A stretch of DNA of 64,000 nucleotides from positions 784,001-848,000 of the forward strand of contig CP107199.1 of NCBI GenBank assembly GCA_025758065.1, read 5' to 3'. The position numbers and the translations under genes are program-made. This DNA is from Lachnospiraceae bacterium (GTDB lineage Bacteria; Bacillota; Clostridia; Lachnospirales; Lachnospiraceae). Under the pieces are notes generated by a model. That model did not search any database. It had not been told where the DNA came from and saw only the letters and a list, made by a program, of their open reading frames with translations. Shown here in pieces: positions 23,203 through 32,222 of the stretch; positions within the stretch are counted from its first letter, which is position 1; each line of letters opens with the position of its first letter.

Positions 23203-24405
23203 TCAGCTAAACAGCACATTTTCAGCCAGAACAGACAACACCTTCTCCACTCTGCACACATCTTCATACGGAACATACTCATTTGGCTTGTGAGCCAGCT
23301 CCAGACTTCCCGGTCCATAAGACATGCAGTTGTGGTTCATCAAAGTCCCTGCGATTACTGCTGTATCTGTGTAACCGTTAAAGGAACCTACTACAGCTTC
23401 TTCTCCCGTTGTTTCCTTTACAGCTGCCTTTAAATTCGCCAAAAGCTCTGAATCATCATCTTTTTCTACATATGGTCTGTCTCCGGTAATAATATAACTT
23501 CCTTTAACTCCCGGTATCTCTTCCTCTGCTTTCCTGATAGCCCGGTCTACAATGGCTTTGGCTGCCGCTGTATCTGTAGGCGGGACCAGACGCATATCAA
23601 TCCAGACTTTCGCACTGTCCGGAACTACATATGGACGGTAGCCGCCAGTGATCTGGCCAAAAGTGACTGTAGAAATTCCCAGATCATGATGGGCCGGGCA
23701 TGCCTTGATCTCTTTTCTTATGCTGCTGATGGCTTCTGCCATAGCTGCGATAGCATCGGCTCCCTTCCATGGATTGCTGGCATGGGCAGTAATTCCTGTC
23801 ATGGTCAGTTCAAACCAGGTCCTTCCCTTGTGGGCTACCTGGATCTGGCCGTCAGTTGGCTCTGTATCCAGGATCCAGTCATTTTTTGTGACCCATCCGG
23901 CCTTAATAGCAGCTTCTACACCACGCATAAAGTCCTCTTCATCTACGGAACAGATCATGGAAAATGGCTTTTCTGGCAGTTCGCCTCTTTCTCCCACCTT
24001 CTTTACCATATTTTTAAAGGCAGTTAAAGCACAGGCAAGACCGGATTTCATATCACAGGCACCACGACCATACATTTTTCCGTCACGGATCATAGCACCC
24101 AGCGGGGAAATATCCTCATCCCAGCCATCCCCCAGCATGACCGTATCCATATGGCAGATATAAATAAGTCCCGGTCCTTCTGTTTTTCCAGGTATCTTTG
24201 CCATTACATTATAACGTCCGGGCAGAACTTCCAGACGGCTTACATGGATCTGGTCTGCCAGCTGGCCCCCAAAGTCTGCGATCTGTTTCTTGAACCAGTC
24301 TGTGATCCACAGACCGATCTCTTCTTCATAGGCTCCGGGATCTGAGCTGTCGATCTGCACCAGCTGTTTTGCCAGTTCCCAGGCTTCCTGTTTTTCTCTT
24401 TCCAT
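23203..24405 (-). CDS. M20-family metallopeptidase/deacylase (ArgE/DapE type)
   Basis: 400 residues from MEREKQEAWELAK, with GGAGAAGG upstream; an in-frame ATG 27 bp earlier is less supported. Two-zinc M20 motifs are present: YICHMDTVMLGDGWDEDISP, GRGACDMKSGLACALTAFKN and the catalytic base region SVDEEDFMRGVEAA. The bacterial dimerisation domain (HKGRTWFELTMTGITAHASN) follows, with the last ligand in HNCMSYGPGSLELAHKPNEY. Substrate (N-acyl amino acid, dipeptide or YgeY-type) is unknown. Monocistronic by appearance. Confidence 0.85.
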   Translation of the reverse strand: MEREKQEAWELAKQLVQIDSSDPGAYEEEIGLWITDWFKKQIADFGGQLADQIHVSRLEVLPGRYNVMAKIPGKTEGPGLIYICHMDTVMLGDGWDEDISPLGAMIRDGKMYGRGACDMKSGLACALTAFKNMVKKVGERGELPEKPFSMICSVDEEDFMRGVEAAIKAGWVTKNDWILDTEPTDGQIQVAHKGRTWFELTMTGITAHASNPWKGADAIAAMAEAISSIRKEIKACPAHHDLGISTVTFGQITGGYRPYVVPDSAKVWIDMRLVPPTDTAAAKAIVDRAIRKAEEEIPGVKGSYIITGDRPYVEKDDDSELLANLKAAVKETTGEEAVVGSFNGYTDTAVIAGTLMNHNCMSYGPGSLELAHKPNEYVPYEDVCRVEKVLSVLAENVLFS

Positions 24406-24593
24406 AGTAATTACCTTCTCCTTTCTAAGCAACTCACACTCCAGCGCTTATCACAGCCATTTTATTGTGGTTATATTAGCAAAAAAGGTGATTGCACTTG
24501 TAACCTTACCCTACTATTATAAGAGAGGGTTAAGGATATGAAAAGCCCACTTAATAAAATTAAGAAATATGATCAAGGAGCATTTAAGTCATT

Positions 24594-25463
24594 ATGATGA
24601 TGAAAGAAATAAAAAGTCCATTTTTGCGTACCATTTATGAATATGGATTAATTACCGTCAGTATCTGGATCATGGTAGTAGGAATCTACTTTTTCAAATT
24701 CCCGAACCACTTCGCCTTTGGTGGCATCACCGGTTTTTCCACTGTTGTCAGCCAGCTGACCCACTGGTCTGCCAGTGATTTTACATCTGTTACCAATACA
24801 GCCCTTCTGCTGTTCGGATTCTTATTCCTGGGCAAAGGCTTTGGACTGAAAACTGTATACGCAACCATGGTCATGTCCGTCAGCTTATCCCTTCTTGAGC
24901 GTTTCTGCCCATTAAGCGCACCGCTTACCAGCCAGCCGCTTCTTGAGCTGATGTTTGCCATCTTCCTTCCGGCTGTGGGAACTGCGATCCTCTTTAATAT
25001 CGGGGCATCCAGCGGCGGCACCGACATCATTGCCATGATCTTAAAGAAATATTCCAGCATGAATATCGGTACTGTACTGATGTTAGTAGATATCGCCTCT
25101 GTTATCGCTTCCTACTTTATTTTCGGCGTGGAGACCGGTCTATTCTCTACTATCGGTCTTGCCGCAAAATCACTGGTGATCGATGATGTGATCGAGAATA
25201 TCAACCTTTGCAAATGTTTCAATATCATCTGCGATGATCCGAAACCTATCTGTGATTTCATTATCAATGATTTAAACCGCAGTGCTACTGTATACCACGC
25301 AGAAGGTGCTTTCACTCACCATGATAAAACCGTTATCATGACTACCATGAAACGCAGTCAGGCATTAAAGCTCCGCAACTATATTAAACGTGTAGAGCCT
25401 ACTGCATTTATGCTGATCTCCAATTCCAGCGAGATCATCGGAAAAGGCTTTCTTGCAAATTAA
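24594..25463 (+). CDS. YitT-family membrane protein with DUF2179 domain
   Basis: 289 residues with five to six membrane helices (FLRTIYEYGLITVSIWIMVV, FAFGGITGFSTVVSQLTHW, the conserved NIGASSGGTDIIAMILKKY) and a C-terminal cytosolic DUF2179 domain (VIMTTMKRSQALKLRNYIKR). AAGGAG lies 13 nt before the first of three consecutive Met codons. A possible 19-codon leader ORF (24539-24598) with AAGG ends in overlap with this start. The stop overlaps the converging aldo/keto reductase by 4 bp. The transported substrate is unknown in this family. Confidence 0.85.
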   Translation: MMMKEIKSPFLRTIYEYGLITVSIWIMVVGIYFFKFPNHFAFGGITGFSTVVSQLTHWSASDFTSVTNTALLLFGFLFLGKGFGLKTVYATMVMSVSLSLLERFCPLSAPLTSQPLLELMFAIFLPAVGTAILFNIGASSGGTDIIAMILKKYSSMNIGTVLMLVDIASVIASYFIFGVETGLFSTIGLAAKSLVIDDVIENINLCKCFNIICDDPKPICDFIINDLNRSATVYHAEGAFTHHDKTVIMTTMKRSQALKLRNYIKRVEPTAFMLISNSSEIIGKGFLAN

Positions 25464-26596
25464 ACCTCTTCTGTATTCAGTTCCTTTGCTACTTTTTCAA
25501 GGTCTGCCCTTATGGATAATCCCTGAGGACAGACCTTTTCGCATGCCCCACACTTTTTACACAGGTCAGCAGATGCATTCTGCTTCTTCTGCTCACCATA
25601 GGCTTTCTTTGCTTTTTCTGCTTCATCAAACATAGCACAGTTATTCCAGATGGAGAACATTTCCGGAATATTTACTCCAAATGGACATGGCATACAGTAA
25701 CGGCAGGAGGTACAGCCATTTTTCATCCGGCTGCGGATCAGGTCAGCAGCTTTTTCAACTGCTTCCTCTTCCAACTCTGTCAGCGGCTGGAATTTTCCAA
25801 ATGTTTCCAGATTATCCTCTAACTGTTCCATAGAGGACATTCCGCTTAAGATCACTTTTACATTCTCATGACTTCCTACCCAACGCAGTGCGTAAGAAGC
25901 AACAGACCGGTCCGGATCTGCTTCTTTTAAAACTTCCTCTACTTCTTCCGGCAGTTCTGCCAGACGGCCGCCCTTTACAGGTTCCATGATCACCATAGGA
26001 ACACCCATTTTAGCTGCAAGCTCATAGCCTTTATCTCCCGCCTGGATCTGGGTATCAATATAATTGTACTGGATCTGGCAGAAATCCCACTGGCGATAAG
26101 TAAGGATCTTTCTGAATACCGGATATGTATCATGGAAAGAAAATCCCAGATGACGGATCTGTCCGCTTGCCTTTTTCTCTTCTGCCCACTGGATGATCCC
26201 TTCTTTTACCAGTTTTTCCCATCTGCCTGCATCTAAAGCATGGAGCAGATAATAATCAATATATTTGGTCTGAAGCCTGGATAACTGCTCTTTAAACAGT
26301 CTCTCCGCATCTTCTACAGAGTTTACCAGCCATACCGGCAGCTTGGTTGCCAGATAGAAGCTGTTTCTGGGATATTTCTTCAGGGCTCTGCCTAAAAATG
26401 GCTCACTTTCTCCCTTATGATATGGATACGCTGTATCAATGTAATTGATACCTGCATTTATTGCTCTTTCGATCATTGCCTCTGCCTGGACTTCGTCAAT
26501 GGTTCCGTCCTCTTTTAATGGAAAACGCATGCATCCTAAACCCAAAAGGGACACATTTTCCTCTCCGCCGATAAAGCGCATGGTTCTGTACTTCAT
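25460..26596 (-). CDS. Aldo/keto reductase with C-terminal [4Fe-4S] domain
   Basis: 378 residues from MKYRTMRFIGGEENVSLLGL, with GGAGG upstream. The longer open frame to 26725 encodes the dispersed repeat and is rejected. The TIM-barrel AKR core includes GINYIDTAYPYHKGE and KYIDYYLLHALDAGRWEKL (Tyr replaced by Leu-rich LLHAL, as is usual in this subgroup). The C-terminal ferredoxin-like part has CTSCRYCMPCPFGVNI and CKKCGACEKVCPQGL for iron-sulfur clusters. The oxidoreductase substrate is unknown. It ends tail-to-tail with the YitT gene. Confidence 0.85.
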   Translation of the reverse strand: MKYRTMRFIGGEENVSLLGLGCMRFPLKEDGTIDEVQAEAMIERAINAGINYIDTAYPYHKGESEPFLGRALKKYPRNSFYLATKLPVWLVNSVEDAERLFKEQLSRLQTKYIDYYLLHALDAGRWEKLVKEGIIQWAEEKKASGQIRHLGFSFHDTYPVFRKILTYRQWDFCQIQYNYIDTQIQAGDKGYELAAKMGVPMVIMEPVKGGRLAELPEEVEEVLKEADPDRSVASYALRWVGSHENVKVILSGMSSMEQLEDNLETFGKFQPLTELEEEAVEKAADLIRSRMKNGCTSCRYCMPCPFGVNIPEMFSIWNNCAMFDEAEKAKKAYGEQKKQNASADLCKKCGACEKVCPQGLSIRADLEKVAKELNTEEV

Positions 26597-26619
26597 TCTC
26601 TTCCTCCTGTTTTTATATA

Positions 26620-26771
26620 ATGTCCTCTCAGAGTCTTTCCTGCACTTGCTTTTGTGGCTGATTTTCCGCCAGTCGCACTCAAATTTCATCAACGTACGCC
26701 TCAGAAATTTGGGCACAACTGACAAAAAATCTTCTCACAAAATCAAACACAGAAAGATTCCGATAGAACAT
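26620..26771. repeat. Dispersed long-hairpin repeat, copy C (inverted)
   Basis: 152 bp, opposite in orientation to the other copies. It lacks the 11-bp CGTACG-containing duplication found at the centre of copies A and D. Shared motifs include the complement of TTTTTTGTCAGTTGTGCCC. It lies in the 5' region of the aldo/keto reductase. Confidence 0.8.
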
Positions 26772-26903
26772 AATGTTCTCTTTCCTTTTCCAATCCACTT
26801 CCTTTATTATAGCAAATTATCTGGCATATTTCTATTAAAGTGTTGCCCTGCGGCATGATACTATCTCATAAAAAACATGGCACAAAAAACCATTCGCATA
26901 AAA

Positions 26904-28456
26904 CCAGGGATTTCGCTTTTAAGATAAAAAGTTCCCCGTTTTGCAAGGGATCCATCTGGCAGAACGGGGAATTCTCATATTGAATAAAAAGTTACTGTTT
27001 TTTCTGCATAAGCAATCAAAAAGGACACCTTTTATTGTATAATTATGTTACCCACAAAACAACACGAAAGAAGGTGTCCTTAATGAAAAATTAGCATTAA
27101 AGAAGCTGCTAACTTATATGAAAAGTGTATATAAAATCCCGGAGAAAATCAAGGGGTTATCGGACAAAAGAAAAAGAAGAACGATCCCATTATTTAATAT
27201 CGTCATGCCGGCACTGCTCTTTCTGATGCTGCAGTATGAGAGTTTTCATACAGTTTTTTCTGCGCCTGAAAGTATGGGAAAACGATTGAAAAACTGCATA
27301 CATGGAAAAATACCTAAAATTGATGCGGTCCGTGACCTTCTTACCCAGATAGATCCAGATGAGATCCGTGAGATCCACGACCAGACGATCGATATCATAA
27401 AAAGCAACCGTGTATTTCGGGAAGGGACTATAGGTGGATATGTTGTAGCCGGTATCGATGGAGTGGAATTGTTCAACAGCACAAAAAAGTCCTGTTCGGA
27501 CTGCCTTAGCCGGAAAAACCGTGCAGGTGAAACAGAATATTTCCACCGGAGCGTGGTCTGTATGACAGTAGGAAAAACGCCACATGTAATCCTGGGCCAG
27601 GAAATGTTAAAACCGAGGGACGGAGCGGAAAAAGATGAAGGAGAACTGACAGGAGGAAAAAAGCTGATCAGACGTCTGAAGGAAAGACACGGACATTTCG
27701 CAGATGTGATCGTAGCAGATGCGCTGTATCTGAATGCCCCATTTATCAATACGATAAAAGAGTGCGGACTGGATGCGGTGATCCGACTAAAAGATGAACG
27801 AAGGGAACTGTTTCAGGATGCGGAAAGCCTGTTTAAGCGGGATGAGGGGAAAAAAAGGTCGTTTACCTGTGGAAAAAAGAATATAGAAGTCTGGGATCTT
27901 TCAGGATTTGAGATAGATAATAGTCCCCATAAGCTTCGTGTGATCCGATATCATGAAAGCTGGAAAGAAAACGAACGCCGGATGTGGCTGGTAACGACTC
28001 TGGATCAAGGGGAACCTCGGGTTTTATGGGAGATGATGAACCGAAGATGGGATATAGAAGAGAATGGATTCCACCAGTTGAAAACGTATTATCACGCAAA
28101 ACATTGCTATTGCCATGCAGCAACAGAAGTAATATTTGATCTGATGATCATCGGCTTCAACATGAGAGAATTATACCTGTATCGCCGTATTCAAAGATTT
28201 AAAGAAAGTGGAATCAGCCGAAAAAGTGTGAACCGGAAGTTTTGTGATGAGCTATTATTGGAAAAAGTAAAAAGTATCTTGTATGAAAAGGGCGGATAGT
28301 CTGTCAGTGGGAAAATAAAAACAGGCGCTTTGAAATGAGCTAAATTTAACTAAGGGGGGACGTTGTGCGCATTCAGCTATTCAGGAAGCAAAAGAGAAAA
28401 TAAGCGTGAGAGGGGCACTATTTATAAATATACAGTGCTAAAAGCGAAATCCCTGG
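26904..28456. mobile_element. Insertion sequence (IS4-like DDE), complete
   Basis: 1553 bp bounded by perfect 18-bp terminal inverted repeats CCAGGGATTTCGCTTTTA (26904-26921 and, inverted, 28439-28456). It is flanked by 7-bp direct repeats CATAAAA (26897-26903 and 28457-28463), the target duplication. Near the left end a TTCCCCGTT/AACGGGGAA hairpin may block inward transcription. It carries one transposase gene. Confidence 0.9.
27118..28299 (+). CDS. DDE transposase of the IS at 26904-28456
   Basis: 393 residues. The DDE motifs are VVAGIDGVELFNS, DVIVADALYLN and the RRWDIEENGFHQLK segment of IS4-like enzymes. A better start may be ATG 27083 with AAGG upstream: reading from there gives only MKN then a stop, but one extra A in the A5 run would extend the protein in frame by about 12 residues (KLALKKLLTYMKS). 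So either the internal ATG is used or this copy has a one-base deletion. ISfinder comparison would settle the family. Confidence 0.8.
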   Translation: MKSVYKIPEKIKGLSDKRKRRTIPLFNIVMPALLFLMLQYESFHTVFSAPESMGKRLKNCIHGKIPKIDAVRDLLTQIDPDEIREIHDQTIDIIKSNRVFREGTIGGYVVAGIDGVELFNSTKKSCSDCLSRKNRAGETEYFHRSVVCMTVGKTPHVILGQEMLKPRDGAEKDEGELTGGKKLIRRLKERHGHFADVIVADALYLNAPFINTIKECGLDAVIRLKDERRELFQDAESLFKRDEGKKRSFTCGKKNIEVWDLSGFEIDNSPHKLRVIRYHESWKENERRMWLVTTLDQGEPRVLWEMMNRRWDIEENGFHQLKTYYHAKHCYCHAATEVIFDLMIIGFNMRELYLYRRIQRFKESGISRKSVNRKFCDELLLEKVKSILYEKGG

Positions 28457-28601
28457 CATAAAACCCCCGACATTGTAGCAATTCTGGATTTATGTTATAC
28501 TGTAATGAATGCGTCAGCACAAATTTACGAGTCTGTTTATATACTAATGCACTCAAAAAGATTCGGAGAATACATGCTACAGAAAAAGAGGGGGAACTAC
28601 T

Positions 28602-29987
28602 ATGGATCTGAAACTACAGGTCAAGCAGTCACAGATATTATCACAACGCATGATACAGTCTGCAGAGATCCTTCAGATGACATCTCAGGAATTAAATACA
28701 TATGTAAATGACCTTGCACTGGAAAATCCGGTTATCGACATTGTAGAGCCTGTTGCCGGGAACGATCAGAAAGAATCTATCGAACAGCAGCAGTGGCTTA
28801 ATTCCTTTAACGAAGAAAACTATTATCTGTACCAGCGCCAGAATAATGATGATGACTATGATTTTAAAGACACCTGGAACATTAATACAGACGAAGGGGA
28901 AACATTAGCAGACTATCTTTGGTCACAGCTGGTCACAGAAAACTTTTCTGAGCTAGAGACTGAGATCATCCATTTCTGTCTGGACAGCCTGGACAACCGG
29001 GGATATCTCACTGAAATGCCTGAGGATATTGCCGCATATTTTAAAACAGATATTGCCACTATTGACCATATCTTAGATGAGTTAAAATCTTTAGACCCGT
29101 CCGGTGTCTGTGCTTTTAACCTGGAAGAATGTTTAAAGATACAATTAAAACGTAAAAAAATGCTCACACCTGTTATGGAATCACTGATCGATGACCACCT
29201 GGATATGGTGGCAAAAAACCAGATCCCGGCTATTGCCAGAACACTCCACCTTTCTTCTGGTGAAGCAGCCGGCTACTGCCAGATCATTAAATCCTTGAAC
29301 CCAAAGCCTGGCGTATCCTTCAGCAGCCGTGACCAGCTGCGCTATATTATCCCAGATGTTACCATCGTAAAATTCAAAGATCATTTTGATATTTTGTTAA
29401 ACGAGTCCATGTATCCGGGCATTGAGGTCAACAGCTACTACCGCCAGATGAACCAGGCACCTGACTCACAGGAATTAAAGGAATATCTTGGAAATAAGAT
29501 CCGGCAGGCAGAATGGATAAAGCAGTGTATCACACAGCGCAGCAAGACCCTGATGGATGTATCAAGGGTGATCTTACAACGTCAGGAAGCTTTTTTCTCA
29601 CACGGCCCTAATTATTTAAAACCTCTGCGTATGGCAGATATTGCAGAAACACTGGGAATCCATGAATCCACAGTCAGCCGTGCTGTGAGCAAGAAATATC
29701 TTCAGTGCTCCTGGGGTGTATATCCTATGAATTTCTTCTTCTCCAGAAACGTAGGAGCTTCTGCTTCTGAAAGATCAAACAATCCGGCAAAAGAAATAAC
29801 CGCCCACAAAATAAAACAGTTCCTCCATGAGATCATTGAAGAGGAAAACAAGAAAAAGCCATACAGTGACCGCATTCTGGGGGAAAAGCTGGCGGAAAAG
29901 GGGATTTCCATTTCCAGAAGAACCATTGCAAAATACAGGGAAGAAGAAGGAATTCCGGATGCCAGCGGCAGGAAAGAATATACCTGA
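28602..29987 (+). CDS. rpoN: RNA polymerase sigma-54 factor RpoN
   Basis: 461 residues, full length. Region I is Gln-rich (MDLKLQVKQSQILSQRMIQS, QMTSQELNTYV), with an acidic region II (NDDDYDFKDTWN). The core-binding domain and a helix-turn-helix (MADIAETLGIHESTVSRAVS) follow, and the RpoN box appears as ISRRTIAKYREEEGIPDASG. AGAGGGGGAA precedes the ATG. It implies enhancer-dependent promoters elsewhere; no activator is encoded in this window. It lies just after the IS, which inserted about 145 bp upstream of it. Confidence 0.95.
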   Translation: MDLKLQVKQSQILSQRMIQSAEILQMTSQELNTYVNDLALENPVIDIVEPVAGNDQKESIEQQQWLNSFNEENYYLYQRQNNDDDYDFKDTWNINTDEGETLADYLWSQLVTENFSELETEIIHFCLDSLDNRGYLTEMPEDIAAYFKTDIATIDHILDELKSLDPSGVCAFNLEECLKIQLKRKKMLTPVMESLIDDHLDMVAKNQIPAIARTLHLSSGEAAGYCQIIKSLNPKPGVSFSSRDQLRYIIPDVTIVKFKDHFDILLNESMYPGIEVNSYYRQMNQAPDSQELKEYLGNKIRQAEWIKQCITQRSKTLMDVSRVILQRQEAFFSHGPNYLKPLRMADIAETLGIHESTVSRAVSKKYLQCSWGVYPMNFFFSRNVGASASERSNNPAKEITAHKIKQFLHEIIEEENKKKPYSDRILGEKLAEKGISISRRTIAKYREEEGIPDASGRKEYT

Positions 29988-30040
29988 TAAGCAGCCGGTA
30001 AAACTATAAAAAAAATTTAAAAATTTTTTATATAAAATGC

Positions 30041-30069
30041 TTGACTTTTTTTCTAAAAAAAGGTATGAT
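30041..30069 (+). promoter_or_regulatory. Promoter of the tRNA operon
   Basis: TTGACT, a 17-bp spacer, then TATGAT; transcription would begin about 34 nt before the first tRNA. Confidence 0.8.
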
Positions 30070-30109
30070 ATCACCGTTGTCGGTAATACAGATCATTGCT
30101 GACCGGGAT

Positions 30110-30182
<73 letters not shown>

Positions 30183-30186
30183 CTGT

Positions 30187-30257
30187 GCAGGTGTAGTTCA
30201 ATGGTAGAACACTAGCCTTCCAAGCTAGATACGTGGGTTCGATTCCCATCACCTGCT
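30187..30257 (+). tRNA. tRNA-Gly (TCC)
   Basis: 71-nt cloverleaf. The acceptor stem is GCAGGTG/CACCTGC and the anticodon loop CTTCCAA between CTAGC/GCTAG stems. The T-arm is GGGTTCGATTCCC. Only four bases separate it from tRNA-Phe. Confidence 0.95.
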
Positions 30258-30283
30258 TTAAAAATTAAATATTTTCATTTTAT

Positions 30284-30355
30284 GCGCGAGTGGCTCAGGG
30301 GTGGAGCACCACCTTGCCAAGGTGGGGGCCGCGGGTTCGAATCCCGTCTCGCGCT
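30284..30355 (+). tRNA. tRNA-Gly (GCC)
   Basis: 72-nt cloverleaf. The acceptor stem is GCGCGAG/CTCGCGC, the anticodon GCC in TTGCCAA with CACC/GGTG, and the T-arm CGGGTTCGAATCCCG. It is a second glycine isoacceptor in the same operon. Confidence 0.95.
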
Positions 30356-30365
30356 CTTATTTTTT

Positions 30366-30391
30366 ATCCCGGTTATGCCGGGATTTTTTTG
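30366..30391 (+). terminator. tRNA operon terminator
   Basis: ATCCCGG-TTAT-GCCGGGAT hairpin followed by seven T residues. Confidence 0.9.
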
Positions 30392-30466
30392 TGTATTAAT
30401 TGATTTCCAATATAATTGCAGTATAATGGTATTATAACATTTTAAGCCAGAGGGAGGAATAATACT

Positions 30467-30877
30467 ATGAAAAAGCAGCCCTTATCGCCCTTGCAGCATC
30501 TATGACTATGGGAGCCGGATTTACATCATTGGCAGCTGGCTGGCAAAGTTATGCAAACGGCTGGTGGTGGCAGGATGATTTCGGCGGATATTATGCCGAT
30601 GGATGCTTCAAAGAGCAACCAGAATGATGATTACAGTGGAACTTATGTAACTTCCTACGCAACCTATGTGCTCACATATAACAAGAGCACAAATTCTATT
30701 CATGAAAAGGCTATATATAGCGATGGCGAAGTCTTTGAGCATGATTATATATACAGCGACAGCTATAATGGAATCACATATTTTGATCTTGATTCTGCCG
30801 AAGACAAAGGCAGCATCATGTTTGCATGTCCCGGACTTATGTATACATATGATGGTTCAGTCATCAGCAGACAATAA
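30467..30877 (+). pseudogene. Frameshifted secreted wall-binding-type protein
   Basis: GGGAGGA precedes ATG 30467. The direct frame stops after 12 codons. Adding one A to the A5 run yields a normal signal peptide (KKAALIALAASMTMGAGFTS) and a choline-binding-like motif (GWQSYANGWWWQDDFGGYYA), then a stop. The remaining coding part (NDDYSGTYVTSYATYVLTYN to the end) is back in the first frame. Two compensating one-base changes therefore separate the pieces. It is either a pseudogene or phase-variable at the A-tract; the later shift argues for decay. Confidence 0.65.
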
Positions 30878-30892
30878 TCTATATATGTAAAA

Positions 30893-30935
30893 GGGCCGGT
30901 GTCTGCCACATTTAGTTAGCGGACACCGGCTCTTT
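30893..30935. terminator. Terminator after the secreted pseudogene
   Basis: GCCGGTGTC pairs with GACACCGGC, extended by TGC/GC inside, and TTTTT follows. It can also serve the converging DUF2798 gene. Confidence 0.8.
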
Positions 30936-30956
30936 TTCAGGCTTTATATAGTCAGA

Positions 30957-31439
30957 TCAGGCCAGAACCTTTCCTTCCGGAAACAGGCTTCTGAATACAG
31001 TTCTTACTAACGGACCTGCAACGATCAGCTGGAATGGGAGTGCCATGATAAAGTTTTTAGGGATATTAGTAAACCAGATGATAAGCAGCAAGCCCCACTG
31101 TCCGGAACGGACACAGGCTTCCATTGCACCATAGAAGGACATGATAATGACCATAGGAACTACCATGCAGGTAGAAATAACGATCACCTTCTTTAAAACG
31201 CTGCTGTCTCTGTTTGCAAAGAAGCGAAAAGCAATTCCCTTTGCAAGACCAGATACTACAAACCAATCCATGCAGAAGGCAAATACTACGGCGATGGGGA
31301 ATCCCAGCCATCCTTCACGAAGCACCTCTGTGCTAAAGCCACCCATATGAAGGGTAACATTATACATGCTCATCCAGAGCACCATGGTAAAACACATCAT
31401 TACACTGTAGATCAGACTTTCTCTTTTGTTCTGCGGCAT
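30957..31439 (-). CDS. DUF2798 family membrane protein
   Basis: 160 residues with four hydrophobic segments (SVMMCFTMVLWMSMYNVTL, GFPIAVVFAFCMDWFVVSG, VIVISTCMVVPMVIIMSFY, MALPFQLIVAGPLVRTVF), typical of DUF2798. The start MPQNKRES at 31439 has GGAG 8 nt upstream; the ATG six bases earlier is too near it. Function unknown. A 163-bp repeat copy lies directly upstream. Confidence 0.7.
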   Translation of the reverse strand: MPQNKRESLIYSVMMCFTMVLWMSMYNVTLHMGGFSTEVLREGWLGFPIAVVFAFCMDWFVVSGLAKGIAFRFFANRDSSVLKKVIVISTCMVVPMVIIMSFYGAMEACVRSGQWGLLLIIWFTNIPKNFIMALPFQLIVAGPLVRTVFRSLFPEGKVLA

Positions 31440-31461
31440 TTTCATTTCTCCTTTTCACTTA

Positions 31462-31624
31462 ATGTACTCCCGGAATCTTTTTGTACTTGATTTTACGAGA
31501 AGATTTTTTGTCAGTTGTTCCCAAATTTCTGAGGCGTACGCGGTGCGTACGTTGATGAAATTCGGGTGCAACTGGCGGAAAATCAGCCGTAAAAGCAAGT
31601 GCAGGAAAGATTCTGAGAGTACAT
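31462..31624. repeat. Dispersed 163-bp long-hairpin repeat, copy D
   Basis: 163 bp, starting ATGTACTCCCGGAATC and ending CTGAGAGTACAT, so the terminal bases changed on both arms together and pairing is kept. A half-unit (ATGTACTCCCGGAATC again at 31629) runs to AAAGGACAT near 31688. Confidence 0.85.
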
Positions 31625-31797
31625 CTTAATGTACTCCCGGAATCTTTTTGTACCTGATGAGGTATATGAAAAACCCTGAAAGGACATCTTAATATTTTTT
31701 TCGTGCATACGACCACAAAAAAGAGACCCTACGGGGACCTGGAAACATATTTTAATGTTTCACGGTGACTCGTTTGATCTCTACTTTTATATTTCAT

Positions 31798-32023
31798 ATA
31801 ATATGATGTAAGTGTCAAAAGTATAAATTGCGTTTGTGCTCGCACAAATAAGCAATTTATACTTATTGACACGCCGAACACCGAAAACGAAATAAAATGG
31901 TGTGAACACTCCATTTTATGGGAGTTTGAGGTGTTCGAGGATTGCGGGAATTGCATAGCAATGGAGCAATCCGGTTACATAAGTGAGTGGCAAAATTTAC
32001 TTTTGACACTCACATCATAATAT
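31798..32023. repeat. Multi-armed palindromic element (226 bp)
   Basis: 25-bp terminal inverted repeats (23/25; core TATGATGT then AGTGTCAAAAGT) enclose several hairpins. One pairs 20-bp arms around TTTGTGC/GCACAAA (31811-31872). Another is GAACACC/GGTGTTC with inner ATAAAATGG/CCATTTTAT (31877-31936). A third is GGATTGC/GCAATCC with inner ATTGC/GCAAT. The left terminal arm can pair either with the right end or with the internal copy of the same motif near 31850-31872. No ORF. Confidence 0.8.
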
Positions 32024-32222
32024 GTCTGTATGCAATCTCACTGCGTCGTACGCTTGCGCATTCTGTTTTAACAAGGCACTATTATAACGGCTCTTTTCCT
32101 GTTTCGTAAGTGTTTTTTTTATTTTTTTTGCATTTCGGCACTTTATATAATACATTTTATCTATATACAATATATTTTGTACGGCACTTACAATATCCAT
32201 TCCTGTTATATGCCAATTACGC

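Noticed and set aside
26597..26725. 43-residue N-terminal extension of the aldo/keto reductase
   Set aside because: Encoded by repeat copy C; the family sequence begins at MKYRTMRF, which has a GGAGG site.
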